Below the pieces are notes generated by a model that saw only the letters and a list, made by a program, of their open reading frames with translations, made no database searches and was not told the origin of the DNA. A DNA stretch of 64,000 nt, from assembly GCA_038030265.1 (NCBI GenBank), contig CM075937.1:35816198-35880197 (forward strand), written 5' to 3'. Position 1 is the first letter of the stretch, and each line of letters opens with the position of its first letter. A program made the position numbers and the translations under genes. The DNA comes from Corythucha ciliata (Eukaryota > Arthropoda > Insecta > Hemiptera > Tingidae). This document shows, piece after piece, positions 33,187-45,740 of the stretch.

Positions 33187-33508
33187 ACACCGGCGACAGA
33201 ATTATTCATCATATCCATCTAACAACATCTAGATAAGATAAAATTCGGCATGGTTTACCGATCAGGAGAAACGCTTAGAGTTTCGAGAAACAATGGACCT
33301 GGGTGGGGTTCGACTTAGCTTATCCCTCGCAGTACGATTCCCAAAGGCGTCTCCGTGGCGCAATTGGCAGCGTGCTGGACTGGTAATCCAGAGGTTGCGG
33401 ATTCAAATTCCGCCGGGGAGCTATTTTTTCTCGAAACTCGAATCGTGTAGGGCTATGCCCTTCCATCGTCGTCCGGATAACATCAGTTTAATTAATTTGT
33501 TAATTACA
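33187..33508 (+). repeat. 322-bp repeat unit carrying a tRNA-Thr-like sequence, copy 1
   Basis: This unit runs from ACCGGCGACAGAATTATTCA to TTAATTAATTTGTTAATTA. It matches the tandem units at 49890-50419 almost throughout, including about 160 bp before and 90 bp after the tRNA-like part. A T6 run, which could act as a Pol III terminator, follows the tRNA-like part at once. Since homology extends well past that terminator, the repeating entity is more than a simple Pol III transcript. Confidence 0.85.
33349..33420 (+). tRNA. tRNA-Thr-like (anticodon GGT), in repeat unit; gene or pseudogene
   Basis: The 72 nt fold as a cloverleaf: D stem GCGC/GCGT, anticodon stem CTGGA/TCCAG with loop CTGGTAA (anticodon GGT, Thr), T stem GCGGA/TCCGC with loop TTCAAAT. 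A- and B-box-like sequences are present. The acceptor stem GTCTCCG/CGGGGAG has a G:G mismatch at the end and one T:G pair. Animal genomes normally read ACC with an AGT anticodon, so a functional GGT tRNA-Thr would be unusual; a tRNA-derived repeat is more likely. Confidence 0.6.
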
Positions 33509-33889
33509 AGAAATAGATCTTTTAGAGAGGGAATTCGTGAAATGGAGTTTTTAGTGAGCCCACCCACAAAAATGGTTTACCAACTGTGGCCATAGGATTC
33601 GTACTTTCGTCGTCGGTGTCTAAAGGTGGGCAATTGTCCCACGACATACTCACTTTCGAATCTGGGGGGGGGGGGCAATGGTCCACCCCTGCCGCCCTCG
33701 GGCTTCAGCCATATACCCAGTCCTTCATTCAGTTCTTGTACTTCCAGTCTCCGTTAGAGAACCTTTTTAAAAGCAAAGGTTTAGGGTACGCCATTTTTGG
33801 TTTCTCATACAGTGAAGTCACCGTAAAACGATGTAAGTACTCTTGTTTGGTGTACAATCGCACAAAAAAAACGTGCAAAAGTCACAGTT
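33509..33889. other. Unassigned spacer
   Basis: No recognised feature. A G-run lies at 33665-33675. A plus-strand frame (33586-33891) has no known domain. Confidence 0.4.
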
Positions 33890-34340
33890 AAATACACCGC
33901 ATAACACCGAATAACTAAAACAAGGATCAACAAAGTTTATCGAAGCAAATTAACTGACTATTACCAACATAAAAACAGCTAAACTGACCATTCGCGCCCC
34001 AACATGGCAAAACTAATGGTTTGCGCCTTTAACCTTACAATATATACATTTTCATCCCTAAAAATCACCAAATTGACAATTCACGTCCCCCCCCCCCCAA
34101 ATAACCAAAGCATGTCCTTAAAATACAAAACTGATCATTCACATCCTATAAATAGCTATAAGGTATATTTTCGTCCAAAAACGCTTTACAAACTGCTAAA
34201 CTGAGCCTTCGCCCCCTGTTGTTGACCATTCGTGCCCCGAAAAAAGCCATACTATTATGACTATTCAAGCACTAAAAATTGGCAAATCATTACTCAATTC
34301 ACGCTTTAAAAAATGTCTAATAGTGACGATTTGTATACTG
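33890..34340 (+). repeat. Family E degenerate repeat
   Basis: Diverged units of about 30-38 bp recur (for example AGCTAAACTGACCATTCGCG followed by CCCC, and AAATTGACAATTCACGTCCC). The CATTCGCG core resembles the AATTCGCG core of family A, but the flanking part differs. Confidence 0.5.
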
Positions 34341-37300
34341 ATAATGGCAAAGCCGACCACATTTTGTGCACAAGTTTTAATAAATAACGTGCCATTGTTC
34401 CCCGCTAAATGAAATGTTCTCTCTTTTGACTTATTATTTCTCAATAATAAGTCTTTGTATTTCAATTGTGGATGTGGCGGCCCGAAAACAAAAAACATGG
34501 AAATCCTCTCATGCTAGTTATTATTTATTATATTGATATCACCGAAGTAATGCGTGGTACACCACATATTTGCATAATGATTTAAATCCAGGAGGTATGT
34601 GTCTTTGGTCTTTATTTTGATTTTAATCACCTTTATAATATCAACTTCATAAGCCTCCTGTTGTAATAATTTTTTCATTTTATTGCGTTCAATTTTTCCT
34701 CTTTTTAATAGTTTTCTATTTAGTTTTTGTTTTGTTTTTAATTTCTTTTCATGTTTTATTTTCACGTGAAACTAACAATTAGGAACATTATTGGAACTTA
34801 TGTTTCAAATTATACCATTGTGTTATTATAGTAACGTTTGCAGATCTTACATCCCCCTTTTAAGTGTTTCTTTTTTAAGAGTCCGGGTAAAGAGAACACT
34901 ATGACTTTGGATTGATGTACAAGGGCAGAGGCTGAGACCGCGATAACATCTAAAACCCAACTGGGAATCGTTATTGCACGTAAGCGTCCTTTTTGTACTT
35001 TTCTTTTCTTTTTGTTTCCCATAGTTAGAGCCCTCTTTTTCTTGAAGAACTTACAAATTGTTTCTGATCCTGTCGGATAAGTTTTGATTTAAGGAGAAAG
35101 CCAAGCTTGAAACTTGATGTGAGAGAGTTAAAAAAAAAAAAAAAAAACAACTTTTCTGCTCTCCCTACAGTGCGCTATATCCCTGAGGCTATTGAATAAA
35201 CCCCTGCTGGAAAAACTTGATTTTTCCCAACAAATAAATTCGGGAGTTCTTTTTTTACGTTCCTTTTTCGTCGGAAGCCATCCCTTTCAATGTTTGATTT
35301 AGTCTTCGAAAAACAAATACAAATTTTACCACAACCGAGATTCTCCCTAAACTCCCTTTTTGATTCCCCCAAAGAGCGAGGAGAGTCGAAAATTTTATCA
35401 AATCAAACACAATCGCGGGTACTGCCTGACGAGTAGGGGGTGGATTTGTCAATTCGAAACACGAGCTCATCACCCCTGTTAAAAGAGCGTTCGTCCTCGT
35501 GGTGTAAGGGGTCCTAGAGTGGGGAGGGGGCATTGAAATTCGTTCTTTTATACCAAATTACTTTAATGATCGGAAGGTACCCTTCCCAACCTCGTCTGCC
35601 CAACCAACAAATACTCTTCATTTTAAAATACCGGGGAACGCTAATGAAGCAATCAATATCCCTCCCATGAACTCGGCTTCACCCTCGGTTTTCCTTCAGA
35701 GACGCTTCTCAGCAAAGTAATGGTTTACTAATTAAGAAGCTCTCCACACAAGTTAAGAATTAAACTTGATTCCACTTTGCAGTTCAGTATTTCTTTATTA
35801 CTTTTAAAGATCTTTGTACTTCTTTCTCAAACAAGAAAAATGGAAGGAGAGAGAAGAACGAAGAAAAGGGACCTCAGTTATCATAATTATCAGAGACAGG
35901 AGTGTGAAGCCATTCGTCATTTTGTGGTGTGCTGTGCCGTGCTATATAAAGCCGGGATTCTATAAGGATTTATGGCGCCCAACAACGCGGAGTATACAAC
36001 CCTTTCGTTCGTATCAATCCTGGAAGAACCAAAAATACGGTCTCTATTCAACAATTATAACTTTCTCGCGCATACATCCGGAAAAAAAAAAAAAAAATTG
36101 TTTCAAGACGAAGCTCCTTCCGCCCCTAAAATTTATCACCGTAATTTACCTCCTTCCGTAGCTTGATAAACTGTCGAGTAATTTTCCTTCCTTGCCAACC
36201 AACCTCATTTTACTTCTTGCCTTGACGCCATTTCTACCCTCCAGCAAATCCTCGCACTCTTCAACGTCGCTCTTTATTAAAGTCGGTATTAAGTTGAGCT
36301 TATACGAAAATTAATCATCTTAAACAACTCGGGGAACCGTCTAGAAAGGAATGGAAGCCTCTAATTTTGAAGCTTTTGTATCGAAGAGCTTTCCTTTCAA
36401 CAGGAAAATGCACGGTAGGGGTCGAGGGGAGGGATATAAATCTATTTTTAAAAATCAGTCGATTGTTTCTAAAAGGGTTTGATGTTTGATTCAAGAGTCA
36501 AACATTCGGGAGTAATTATTGATCACTTTTGACTGTATAAGAGGATATGAGTATAGTAGGGGAACAGTACGTTCTGGTTCCGTTTACATCGGAATATTGA
36601 TGATTTTCCCTTTCACTCGTAAGTGTACGTGAGCGAAGGGCAACTCGTTGGTTAAACGCGTGTTCAGGTGTCACTGTTAGGGGTAATAATTTTGATGGAT
36701 TAGAAATTCCAGTTCTATATGTTTTCGACAAGCACAGCTATTTTCCGGTTAAGCAAGTATTAATGCCTCATTATCAGTTTCACATTTTTCGCTGTATCAA
36801 TCACGGAGGCTTTTATAGGAGAGGAGTACCTACAACCTCCGTATACTATAATTATATACAGAAAAGAGTGGCCGCCGCACCATTTTTTCTGCAAATTTTC
36901 CCGGGAGGTTTGCACGAAATCGTAAATCGTCGATTCTCGCGGAGATCGAAGCATTCAAGCCTGGCTCACTCAACACTTCTACGCTCTACAATAAACCCAA
37001 GCAGTGGCAAGACTTTATGGCTCCGAAAAAAACTTTTTACTTTCTTTACAATTTTCTCATTATAAGGAACCGGAAAAAACAGTAAAAAAAAAAAAACTTG
37101 GTTGAATAATAAGCTCGGTCGAAACAATCAAGATATTCAACACGAACTCGGTGTTGAAACTTGATCGCATTGTTGTACAACAGGAGCTGCTCCCACTCCA
37201 TCCTTTGCTCACATTTAGTTAATCACGGTGTTCCGTGTCTCGGTAAATTTTTTAAATAAATCCTTTCCATTTTCACCCCTTCTCGCATCATTCCATATCA

Positions 37301-38739
37301 TAAAAATGTATAAAGCCGCTATACGGGCGTAGAGAAGAGAGGTCTTGAATAAATTTGTCAACGGGTTTTATTGCTGATATCGAAACAGCACCGCCTCCAA
37401 CTGCCCTAACTCGTAAGCCCTTTGAAAGGAATAAAAGGGGTAGGGGAGAAGCCAAAGGTAAAATGGAAAACATCTGAATACGATGAGCAAGGGAAAAGAC
37501 GCATTCAAAAATCGCTTTGCTCAGTATACTTCTCGGCGAATGAGCGGAGGGAACCAGAAGGGGTATATACTGATGCGGGAGGAGTGGTTATAGGGAAAAG
37601 GGAAATTGGATCGATCAATAGGCAATTTACGAAAAAATCTCCCCTAGAGGTAAAAAGGTGAAGCGTGGGGTAAAAAATAGGGTTGGTCAGGGGCGAGGAA
37701 GGGTCATTGTTATAAATGGTGAGGGAAAGTTTAGAGAGGCCCATCTTGAATAATTATTCACAGACATTCATTTGAATTCATATGGTCCTCGCAGACGATA
37801 TGCGTTGATTTACTTCGTTCCAAGGAACATTCCATTATAGAGAGGAAATTCAGGGCTATTCAATTTTTGTGTAGTTTTGATGGGAGAAATCCAAATACTA
37901 TCGGCCAGAATAAGCCCCAAAACAGCTCGTTTTCATACCAAAGCCGAGATTGCAGGTGAAGGCAAGCATTCACAAGCAATCTTGGATTGAAGAGCGTGCA
38001 TATCTCTAAAGTATCGTTCAATGTGGCGGTCTTATCCATCGATTCATAAACCTTGATTGCTCACGTCAGGGTGTGGAAACGGTGGGCAATCACGTAAGGG
38101 GTGAAAGGGCCCGCCCACTACCAAAAACAAAAAAACAACAACATCATAAACAAACCTTGATTAATGAATGAATTTTCCTCATTTCCTACCCTATCCAACT
38201 TTTTTGTATCTACGGAGCCGCCCTTTGTTTATGCACCTACCTCTGATTTTGGAGCAGACATCCTCCTCCCCACAACCCAAACCCTTATAATGATAACTCG
38301 CTTTACCGGTGGCAATTGAGCAATTTGAAAAGGCAAACCTTTTGAAATTTGAGGCCAATTTTTTCAAAGTAGGTACCAACCTATTTTGATTTTAGCTGTA
38401 CGCGGTTCATGGCTTCATAAGTCCTTCGGAAAATACGGTCAAATGACAATTGAAGCTGGCCCCCGACTAAAACGTATATCAGGGTGAATCAGAGCTCATA
38501 AAACGCTCCCACAATTTAGCCATTTCAATTCCTCTTCCACGAAGTTTTCTCCCCACCGGCCACTGCACTGGTGGAGAGTCATTTCCCACCCAAAATACTG
38601 ATTAATACAGAAAGAAAATCATAGTCCAGTCTGTAGCGTACCAACGTAATGGCGAGGGGTGGGGGGGGCGAACCCCGGAAGGAGACCCCGAAAACCTTAA
38701 AGACATGAAAAATGTTGTAGGTTTTAAAAGCGTTGATTC
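34341..38739. other. Long non-coding stretch without arrays
   Basis: I see no recognisable exon, RNA gene or array in this 4.4 kb. It has A-runs (35131-35146, 36079-36095) and several short open frames without domains. A GGGCCCGCCCACTA segment at about 38108-38121 is similar, on the opposite strand, to GTGGCGGGCCCTTCACCCCC near 30552, a possible small dispersed repeat. Confidence 0.45.
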
Positions 38740-40780
38740 GCAGCTAAAATTGAGAAGGCGTACTAATATACATATATTAATATACATTATATAATACATA
38801 TAATAATATACATTTCGGAAAACCCGCAAATTCAAACATAAAATTGAGTGGAAACGATAATTCTCGGCTAAAATTATGAAATAATTGGCAAAAATGAGAG
38901 AAAGGGCTATTTCGCGGCAAAAATGGGCGGGGGGGGGCCGATACGCAGCTGAAATTGAGAAAAACCAATAATTGCCGGCTAATATGTAGAAAACGCGATA
39001 ATTCCCGTCTAAGGTAGAGAAAAATCAATCATTCAGCGCTAAAATGGAAATAAGCGCCGATAATCCACGGATAAATTTGCGAAATCCATGAATTTGAGTA
39101 AAACAAGTTCTTTGCGGCTAAGTGTAAGGAATAATCCGCAGCTAAAATTGAGGGGAAAACGCTAATTCGGTTGTAAATTTAAAAAAAAAACGCTAATTCA
39201 AACATCAACTTGAGTAAAATCGATAATTCACGGCTATAGTTTTGAAATAATTCATGGCTAAAATTGAGACAAAAAACGGGAGGAGGGACCTGCTAATATG
39301 CAGCTGAAATGCACTAAATACCGGCTGAAAGGAAGAAAAGGCTATAACTCACGTCCAAGGTTGACAAAATCACTCATTTGGTGTTAAAATGGAAATAAAC
39401 GCCTATCAGCTGATGGACCAGGGCTAAAATTGTGTAAAAGCAGTACCTACTTCGCGGCTAAAAGTAAGGAATAATTCGCGGCTAAAATTGACAAAAATCG
39501 CTAATTCACGGCTAAAATTCGCGAATCCATTATACCAGATAATTCCCGGCTAGAACTGAAATAGGTGAAAAACTGTGGTTCGTGAATCAATTTGAGGAAA
39601 TCCTCTTGTTCGCGGATAAAATTGAGACAATGCGCCGCTAAAAATTGCGTAAAAGTCCCTAATTCGCGGATATAAAAGAAAACCTGCAAATTCAAACATT
39701 AAGGGTTCAACATTAAGGGTTCAAACAATAAAGGAAAAAAGAACAATTAAGGGTGGGTTTATCAATCACCGGATTTCTCATGGAATAGCAATCCCTCGGA
39801 TAACTTTGCATTGCTGTTTACTAAAAGGCCCATAGCAACCGGACTTATCCCAGCTTTGCCTGTAGAATAAGCATTGCAATAAGTTACCGCTTAGTTACCG
39901 CTTGCGTTAATTTTTTAACGCTAGCTCATGGTTGACCCCCTGGCTGAAATTAAAAAAAAAAAACAAAACAAAACAAAACAAAAACGCTATTTCGCGGCAA
40001 AAACTGAGAAAAATAGTATATTTCACAACGAGTGAGGAAAGCGTCACTTTACGCGCGAGTTGAGTTTGGCGATCGAGGCGAAGCCGATTTAGCTAATTAC
40101 TAACAATGAGCGCGTAAAGACGCTCCTCACGAGTTGCGAGTTCACTCGTGAGGCACTTCACCACGACTCACTCCTAGCAGTGACGTAAAGTACTGTCGTT
40201 CACTTAAAGTAAAGTAAAGCAAATCTCATGATAATGAGATTAAAGTGTTTCTTTCGTCGCGAGGTTGCCGTGGTGAAAATAGACACTTTCTCCAAAGATC
40301 AAGCGAAAACGCTTTTCCTCAACAAAAATTGATAAAAAACGCAAAATTCGCGGATATTTCTATTAAACATTGCTAATTCGCGGCTGAAACTGAGAAAACT
40401 CGCTTCATCCCGGCTGAAATAGAGATAAAGCGCTCAATCACGGTCAAAATTGAAAAAAAAAAATGCGATAATTTGTGTCTTAAATGGATAAAAAAAGTGC
40501 TAATGCCCAGCTAAAATACTCACGACTCACGAAATTCACGGGAATATTTGGTAATACCAGCTAATTCGTGGCTAAGAATGAAAAAACACGCTGATTCCGG
40601 ATGAAAATGGAAATGGACTTCCTTCCTGACGGAGTTCGGAATAAATCGTTCTCGGCTAAAACGGCTAAAAAAGCGCCGATTTGAGGGTGAAATTCAGAAA
40701 ACGACAATTCTTTGTTCCCATAATGGCAAGTTCTTGGCTAAAATTCAGAAAAAACATTGATTTAAAGCAAGTGAAATTCT
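38740..40780 (+). repeat. Family A tandem array, large block, forward orientation
   Basis: Many 30-bp units of AATTCGCGGCTAAAATTGAG followed by an A-run and GCGCT are visible, for example two adjacent 30-bp units from 39474. Divergence is high. The array is interrupted at 39710-39940 by non-repeat sequence and at 40018-40285 by a separate structured segment. Confidence 0.85.
40018..40285. mobile_element. Structured insert with inverted repeats inside family A array
   Basis: The segment differs from the surrounding array. The left part CGAGTGAGGAAAGCGTCACT, then TTACGCGC (about 40030-40056), has an imperfect inverted partner GCGCGTAAAGACGCTCCTCA at 40110-40129. Both outer ends resemble each other in inverted orientation (TATTTCACAACG at the left; the right reads CTATTTTCACCACGG on the minus strand). 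It has no coding capacity and may be a MITE-type element. Confidence 0.45.
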
Positions 40781-43700
40781 CATTTATATTCAGGTATTTA
40801 CGGGCCGCGTTTAGAGATATCCAATTGTCCACCCCGGGGCACGGCATGTGTATAGGTCCACCACTGACAAATGAGTTCAGCCAGGGAGCCGTGAATTTTG
40901 ACTCTGAGCATCGGTTGAATACCTCCAGAATCAGCTATTTTCCACCGCGAAGCCAGAAATCTGTCTTTTGACAAAAATTGCCCACATTTAAAATTGGGCG
41001 AAACCCTCATATCTCGGGGCAACTTCTATAGGCTCGGGGAATGTGGATATTGGATGAAAATTGAGTTGATTTTCGACCAAACAACCCGTTAAAAGGTTCT
41101 CTTCACGATTTCCGCGTTTACGGCCGCTTTAGTTTGGTCATTTTTCACTGGGTGCAGTGGGCACGTTCTGGTGTGCCCAAGGAACACTCAGGAGGGCCTG
41201 CTATACACACATAGCACCATACTTGAGGTATAGGTATATAATTGATCCGTCTATAGGAACCATGATAAAAGTATAGAGACGCGCGGCATTCTTGAAAAAC
41301 AAGGCGTTCAGCTTCAATATCTAAAAATCTTGAATCCCCCGGTGAAAATTGCTGAGAGCACCTAAATCGCTGATTTCGTTAGGTAGTCGAAGAGACCACT
41401 GAATTGGTGATGAGAACGTTTTTGAATTACAGAGTGAGTTTCGTAAAATTCGGTCCAGAGTAAAGGAAATAAGATCGCATCATGAGCACAAAATTCTTGC
41501 AGATCACGTTCTTCTTTTATAAGGGCCGAGCAAGGAGGGTGCGTAACTATACGTATATACCTTCACCCCTCCGTCTTCTTCGTGATTTAGCGAGCAGCAA
41601 TTTACACTCTCCGGTTGGTGTGAGTGAGTTGTGTAGTATAGAGATGAAGACGAGACGGAGAGGGGGCTAACTCCGGTAAATCATGCCACCCCCTCACCTC
41701 ACCATCCTTCACACATTTACCTTGGGCGTTCATTTTCCAGGCCCTATAGCCCAGCGGCAACGCCATATATGGGGAAACCCTTTTTCTGAAGGAGATATAG
41801 TACTGGGAGAGCTTAACGGAGATGGTGTTGGTGGAGAAAGGAAAGGTCTTTAATATATAGAAAAAAGAGAGGAAGTTGCTCTTGAGAAGGAGGCTGGAAA
41901 AATACCCTCCATTTCTTTTATCCCCCAAAAATTTTTTAATCAAGAGCGTAAGTATGGACATGACATCACGAGACGAGACCTAATCTTCCCTTTTTAAACA
42001 CTCCAAACATTGCAATCGAGAGAGAATGAGAAAGTACGAAGGATCAATGATTGAGCTCGGCCAAAGGGCAAACACAGACAGGGGGGGCCGTGGTCACGTT
42101 GGTTACCTTTTCGTAAAGGGGTTCCACACCCTCATAACACAGCTCACCCTCCTACTGCCCCCCTCTCCTCTTCCTCCTCATCCACAACCACCGCCTTTAT
42201 AGACAGCCACATCAGTCCCAAATTGAGACGTGACGGTGCCCCCAGAACCTGGGATGCGGAAATTGACAGGCGAAGACGATGAGCGAGGGAGTATAGTGAG
42301 GGGGCTTAATCCAATCTCCTCCTGAGTTCTAACCCTCCTACACCTTCACACGAAGCTCCGACGCCTACCGAATTTTTCTTTATTCTTCTTATTTCTTCAA
42401 GACGTTGTGGCTATCTTCAAATATATATTCATTGTATAGACTCTTACACGGCCGTTATTATTCATAAACGGGAACTTTCCTTCTATCACTCATAACGAGA
42501 CCTAATAAATATGTAACGTACCTATACCAATTACACTGCACCTTCCTATATCTATATTTGAATTATTTAAAAGTACCCCACGGTTAATCCTGATGTAAAG
42601 GTAAAAGAATATAACCGTAAAAGAAACAGAAAAATTGACATTTGCATGGCGACTCATGTAGGAAAAGGGCATTAAAATCGAATTTTTTTGGCAGGGTTTT
42701 CCTTGTAAAAGAGGGGTAGCGGTTAGTAACCTTTTCTGTGGTCTGACTTTTAATAAAATACACTAGACGAAAGCCCTTCTTCGACGTCGTCCTTACTTTT
42801 TTTTTTATTCCGATAACTTTCGTTTCATTTTCTATTTTCCACTTGGGAAATTTTTAGTAGCTTTCCCCTTGTTTCGTTTTTATTTTGTTTTAAGCACAGT
42901 TTAACGCACCCTCTCGGTTTATACAATTACAGGATAGGCACTGCTTTATGAGGGAACTCTCAAAAGAAACTCGGGTTCTTCAAAAGCGTGGGTTCGACAA
43001 ATAATAATAACATCGGAAAGGAACTCCGACGCTAATCTCTTTCTAATGCCTAAAGGGTGTTTTCTAGACAATGACTATATTTCCACAAGAGGGAAGTCCC
43101 CCTCTAATATCGCCTGACCCTTCAAAAGCATGATATGAATTAATTACGGATGCCTTGAATTGAACGAAATTTGCATTTTGATGTTGATAGAGCCGTGAAT
43201 AGTGGGAGGAAGCTCGCAAATTGTTATAATAAAGGCTTAATAAAGAAACGGTGCAATGAGCAAGGGGTGGGTTCCGTGGTTCGCTTGGGGGAAGCAAGAT
43301 ATTAACTGACATGGCAACCGTTAACCTGATAAGCTTTGCACTCAGCTGGAGAGTACCCTGCCAAGGTTCGAGAAAAATCTAATTTATCTGCTTGGGATTA
43401 TCGATATAGCCGTATAATTAAATGAAACAAGAGTGAAGTAAAACCTTACAGATGGAAGGTGGAATAGGGTATAATTAATTAATTAAAAATACATGTATAG
43501 ATGTACCAATTGGTGATGTTTATTTCGGAGTAATAGTCCCTGTGTTGCACCCTATTCCCGTATTAGCCTATTACAAAGTCTGTATAACGGGTATTGTGAG
43601 ACCATTTGGGAATACTCTGTGAAATCGATAATCGATACAGTGATTTGTAGGGGGAGAACGACATCCCCGCGCAAAAAAAACAAAAAAAAAACACTAAACG

Positions 43701-44187
43701 TTGACTCTTGTGCCAGAGGCATAGGGTTTAAATCAGAGGTTACACGCAGTTTCTGCCCATAAACAAGCACTGAACTGTTTTTGTTTATACTAGCAAAGGC
43801 AGAGTAATCCAGTTATAGCATGATAAGAAACAAACTGAACCAACTTAATTATACGTATATCTTTCCCCCTTTTCTGCGTCGGGATGGGTTTTCACATTCA
43901 CATATAACAGGTGAAATATAGAGCGCAGATTTGAAGATCGATCTTGTTGCTTACGCCTCTAAAATGTATTTACCTTTTACCTCTTTTACCAGATATTCAA
44001 ATCACACCCACTGAATATACGCAAACACCATATTATACCAAGGTGTTCAAAAGGTACAAAAGTATTCGATTCCGACAGGGCGTAATGTATCCTATACATT
44101 GACATTTCAGAGTTGGAATATAGCCATTAATATACACACACAACAAAAGTCTGTCGACACCTGTAGGTATATATCTATCGTGTCATT
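40781..44187. other. Non-coding stretch without arrays
   Basis: No gene or RNA gene was recognised. Open frames at 40798-41022 and 41602-41961 (minus) lack domains. The stretch contains CT-rich (42140-42180) and AT-rich parts, and resembles the other array-free parts of this long region. Confidence 0.45.
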
Positions 44188-44393
44188 GAGTATAAGTCAA
44201 AAATTAGCCATTTTCCGTTCTTGCACTCAGCTTGACGGCCTGCCTCTACTCTTTGTTCTCAAGAGTATAAGTCACGAAAAAAACCGAATTCCTATTCCTA
44301 AGGGACTTGTACCTAACAGTATTGTTTGGGTTTTATTTAAACTGAAAAGTTTGGAACGCTCTCTTGAAAAATTCAATTTTTTGACTTATACTC
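44188..44393. mobile_element. MITE-like element with GAGTATAAGTC ends
   Basis: The 206-bp segment begins GAGTATAAGTCAAAAATT and ends with the inverted copy (the reverse complement reads GAGTATAAGTCAAAAAATT). A third, internal direct copy (AAGAGTATAAGTCACG) lies at about 44261. The open frame across it (44099-44404) is not a known protein. TT lies outside both ends, so a short target duplication is possible but unproven. Confidence 0.65.
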
Positions 44394-44469
44394 TTAGTAA
44401 CTGACACGTTAGACATAAAAACTCCAATCTATACGAGCAGAATTCATTAATTAAAGGTCCACTCGACCT

Positions 44470-44725
44470 CAAGAGAAAAAAGAATATTTGATCCAGAAAC
44501 GGCTAATTTTGCTGCAGAAAACTTCATTCAAAGCCCAATTTGGCTTCTTTATTGAAAAATCCTTTCGCGGAATTGTATCTCAGTCCCAGATCCACCGTTG
44601 GTTTCAAAGGTTCAATTTTCAGTTGTTCCTTTTTGTGGCAAAAAAAGGGTTCTTAGGTCCCAATTGGAGTTTGTTTAATGAAAAATCCAATCTCGATTCG
44701 CCATTTTCCGACGAAAGCCTTACGG
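44470..44725 (+). repeat. Family B degenerate repeats
   Basis: Units of about 55-60 bp appear to be expanded family B forms (CCAATTTGGCTTCTTTATTG, GAAAAATCCTTTCGCGGAAT, and again at 44660-44690). Confidence 0.5.
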
Positions 44726-45399
44726 AAACTGTCACTTTTTCCCTAACAGTATGAAAATATCACCACAGACGCTGACTGTTAAAAAGAAAAATATAGAATT
44801 TGGCCCCTAGATCCCGGTAAATGCCCTTAAGGTCTTTGTAATCAGACAAGATCAAGTCCAGTGTCTTGGCGAAAAAAACTGGTAATTTTGGGACGTAACG
44901 TGAGTATTGAGCCTGTAATACGTTGATTCATAGTTCCTGGAATAGCCGTACAACCAGTTTTTTTCTATTGCACGGGTAACATCTGAACCCGGGACTAATT
45001 ATTATTTGACCACAAAGCCGGAAGTTGTATTCGAAAATGGTAACTACATCGATTCAGCCCTTTGAATTAGCCAGTTGACTATGGTCTACGACTTGTTCGT
45101 TACATCTGACCCTGAAAGCCCTTAAAATGTTGCTCCAGAATTGACTATTCGCTACAAAGTCGTCGTCATGTTTCAAAGGAAATTAACTATAATACCGTGT
45201 ACACTTCATACACGTACTACGCAGGCGTTTAGGTCGGTGCGCGGTTTGTCATAACGTTATAAGTATATCACGCATCTCCGTGAACTCCGACACGAAGCCG
45301 CATGAGCCACGATGTCACAGCTCGCCGCAGCCTCATATTATAGTGAAATGGACAATAGCTGAATTAGAAATCTGGCCCGCTAGTAATTTCTAGGAAAAT
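44726..45399. other. Unassigned spacer
   Basis: Only weak repeat similarity and no gene. The stretch 45200-45340 is more GC-rich than its surroundings but shows no structure I can name. Confidence 0.4.
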
Positions 45400-45740
45400 G
45401 CTCACGAAAAGCCATTTAAAAGGATTCACTCTATAAAAAGCGGATTTCGTCGGTTTTGCTCGCCGAAAAGTCAATTTAAATCACTAGGAAAACAATTTTG
45501 CAAGCTAAAAAAAGCCTCAAAAATTTCCTCACTGGAAAAGCAATTTCGCGGGTTTCCATGAATAAAAATACAACTTTTATGGTTTTGTTCACGAAAAGCA
45601 ATTTCGCTCACTGTAAACAACCAATTTCGTAGGTTTTTCTCACTAAAAAGTCATTCGCGCGCGCAGGAAGGCAATTTCGCGATCTAAAGAACCACTTACG
45701 TGGGATTTGCTGGAAAGCAGATGAAAGTTCGCGGGTTATG
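45400..45740 (+). repeat. Family B degenerate repeats
   Basis: Units such as AATTTCGCGGGTTTCCATG, CAATTTCGTAGGTTTTTCTC followed by ACTAAAAAG, and ATTTCGTCGGTTTTGCTCGC recur with about 33-38 bp spacing. The block ends in a C-run at 45741-45750. Confidence 0.65.

Noticed and set aside
35777..36166. Two overlapping plus-strand frames as exons
   Set aside because: They end in an A-run and show neither domain nor plausible intron borders.
39710..39940. Non-array insert in family A considered as a MITE
   Set aside because: End-to-end pairing is too weak to support inverted termini.
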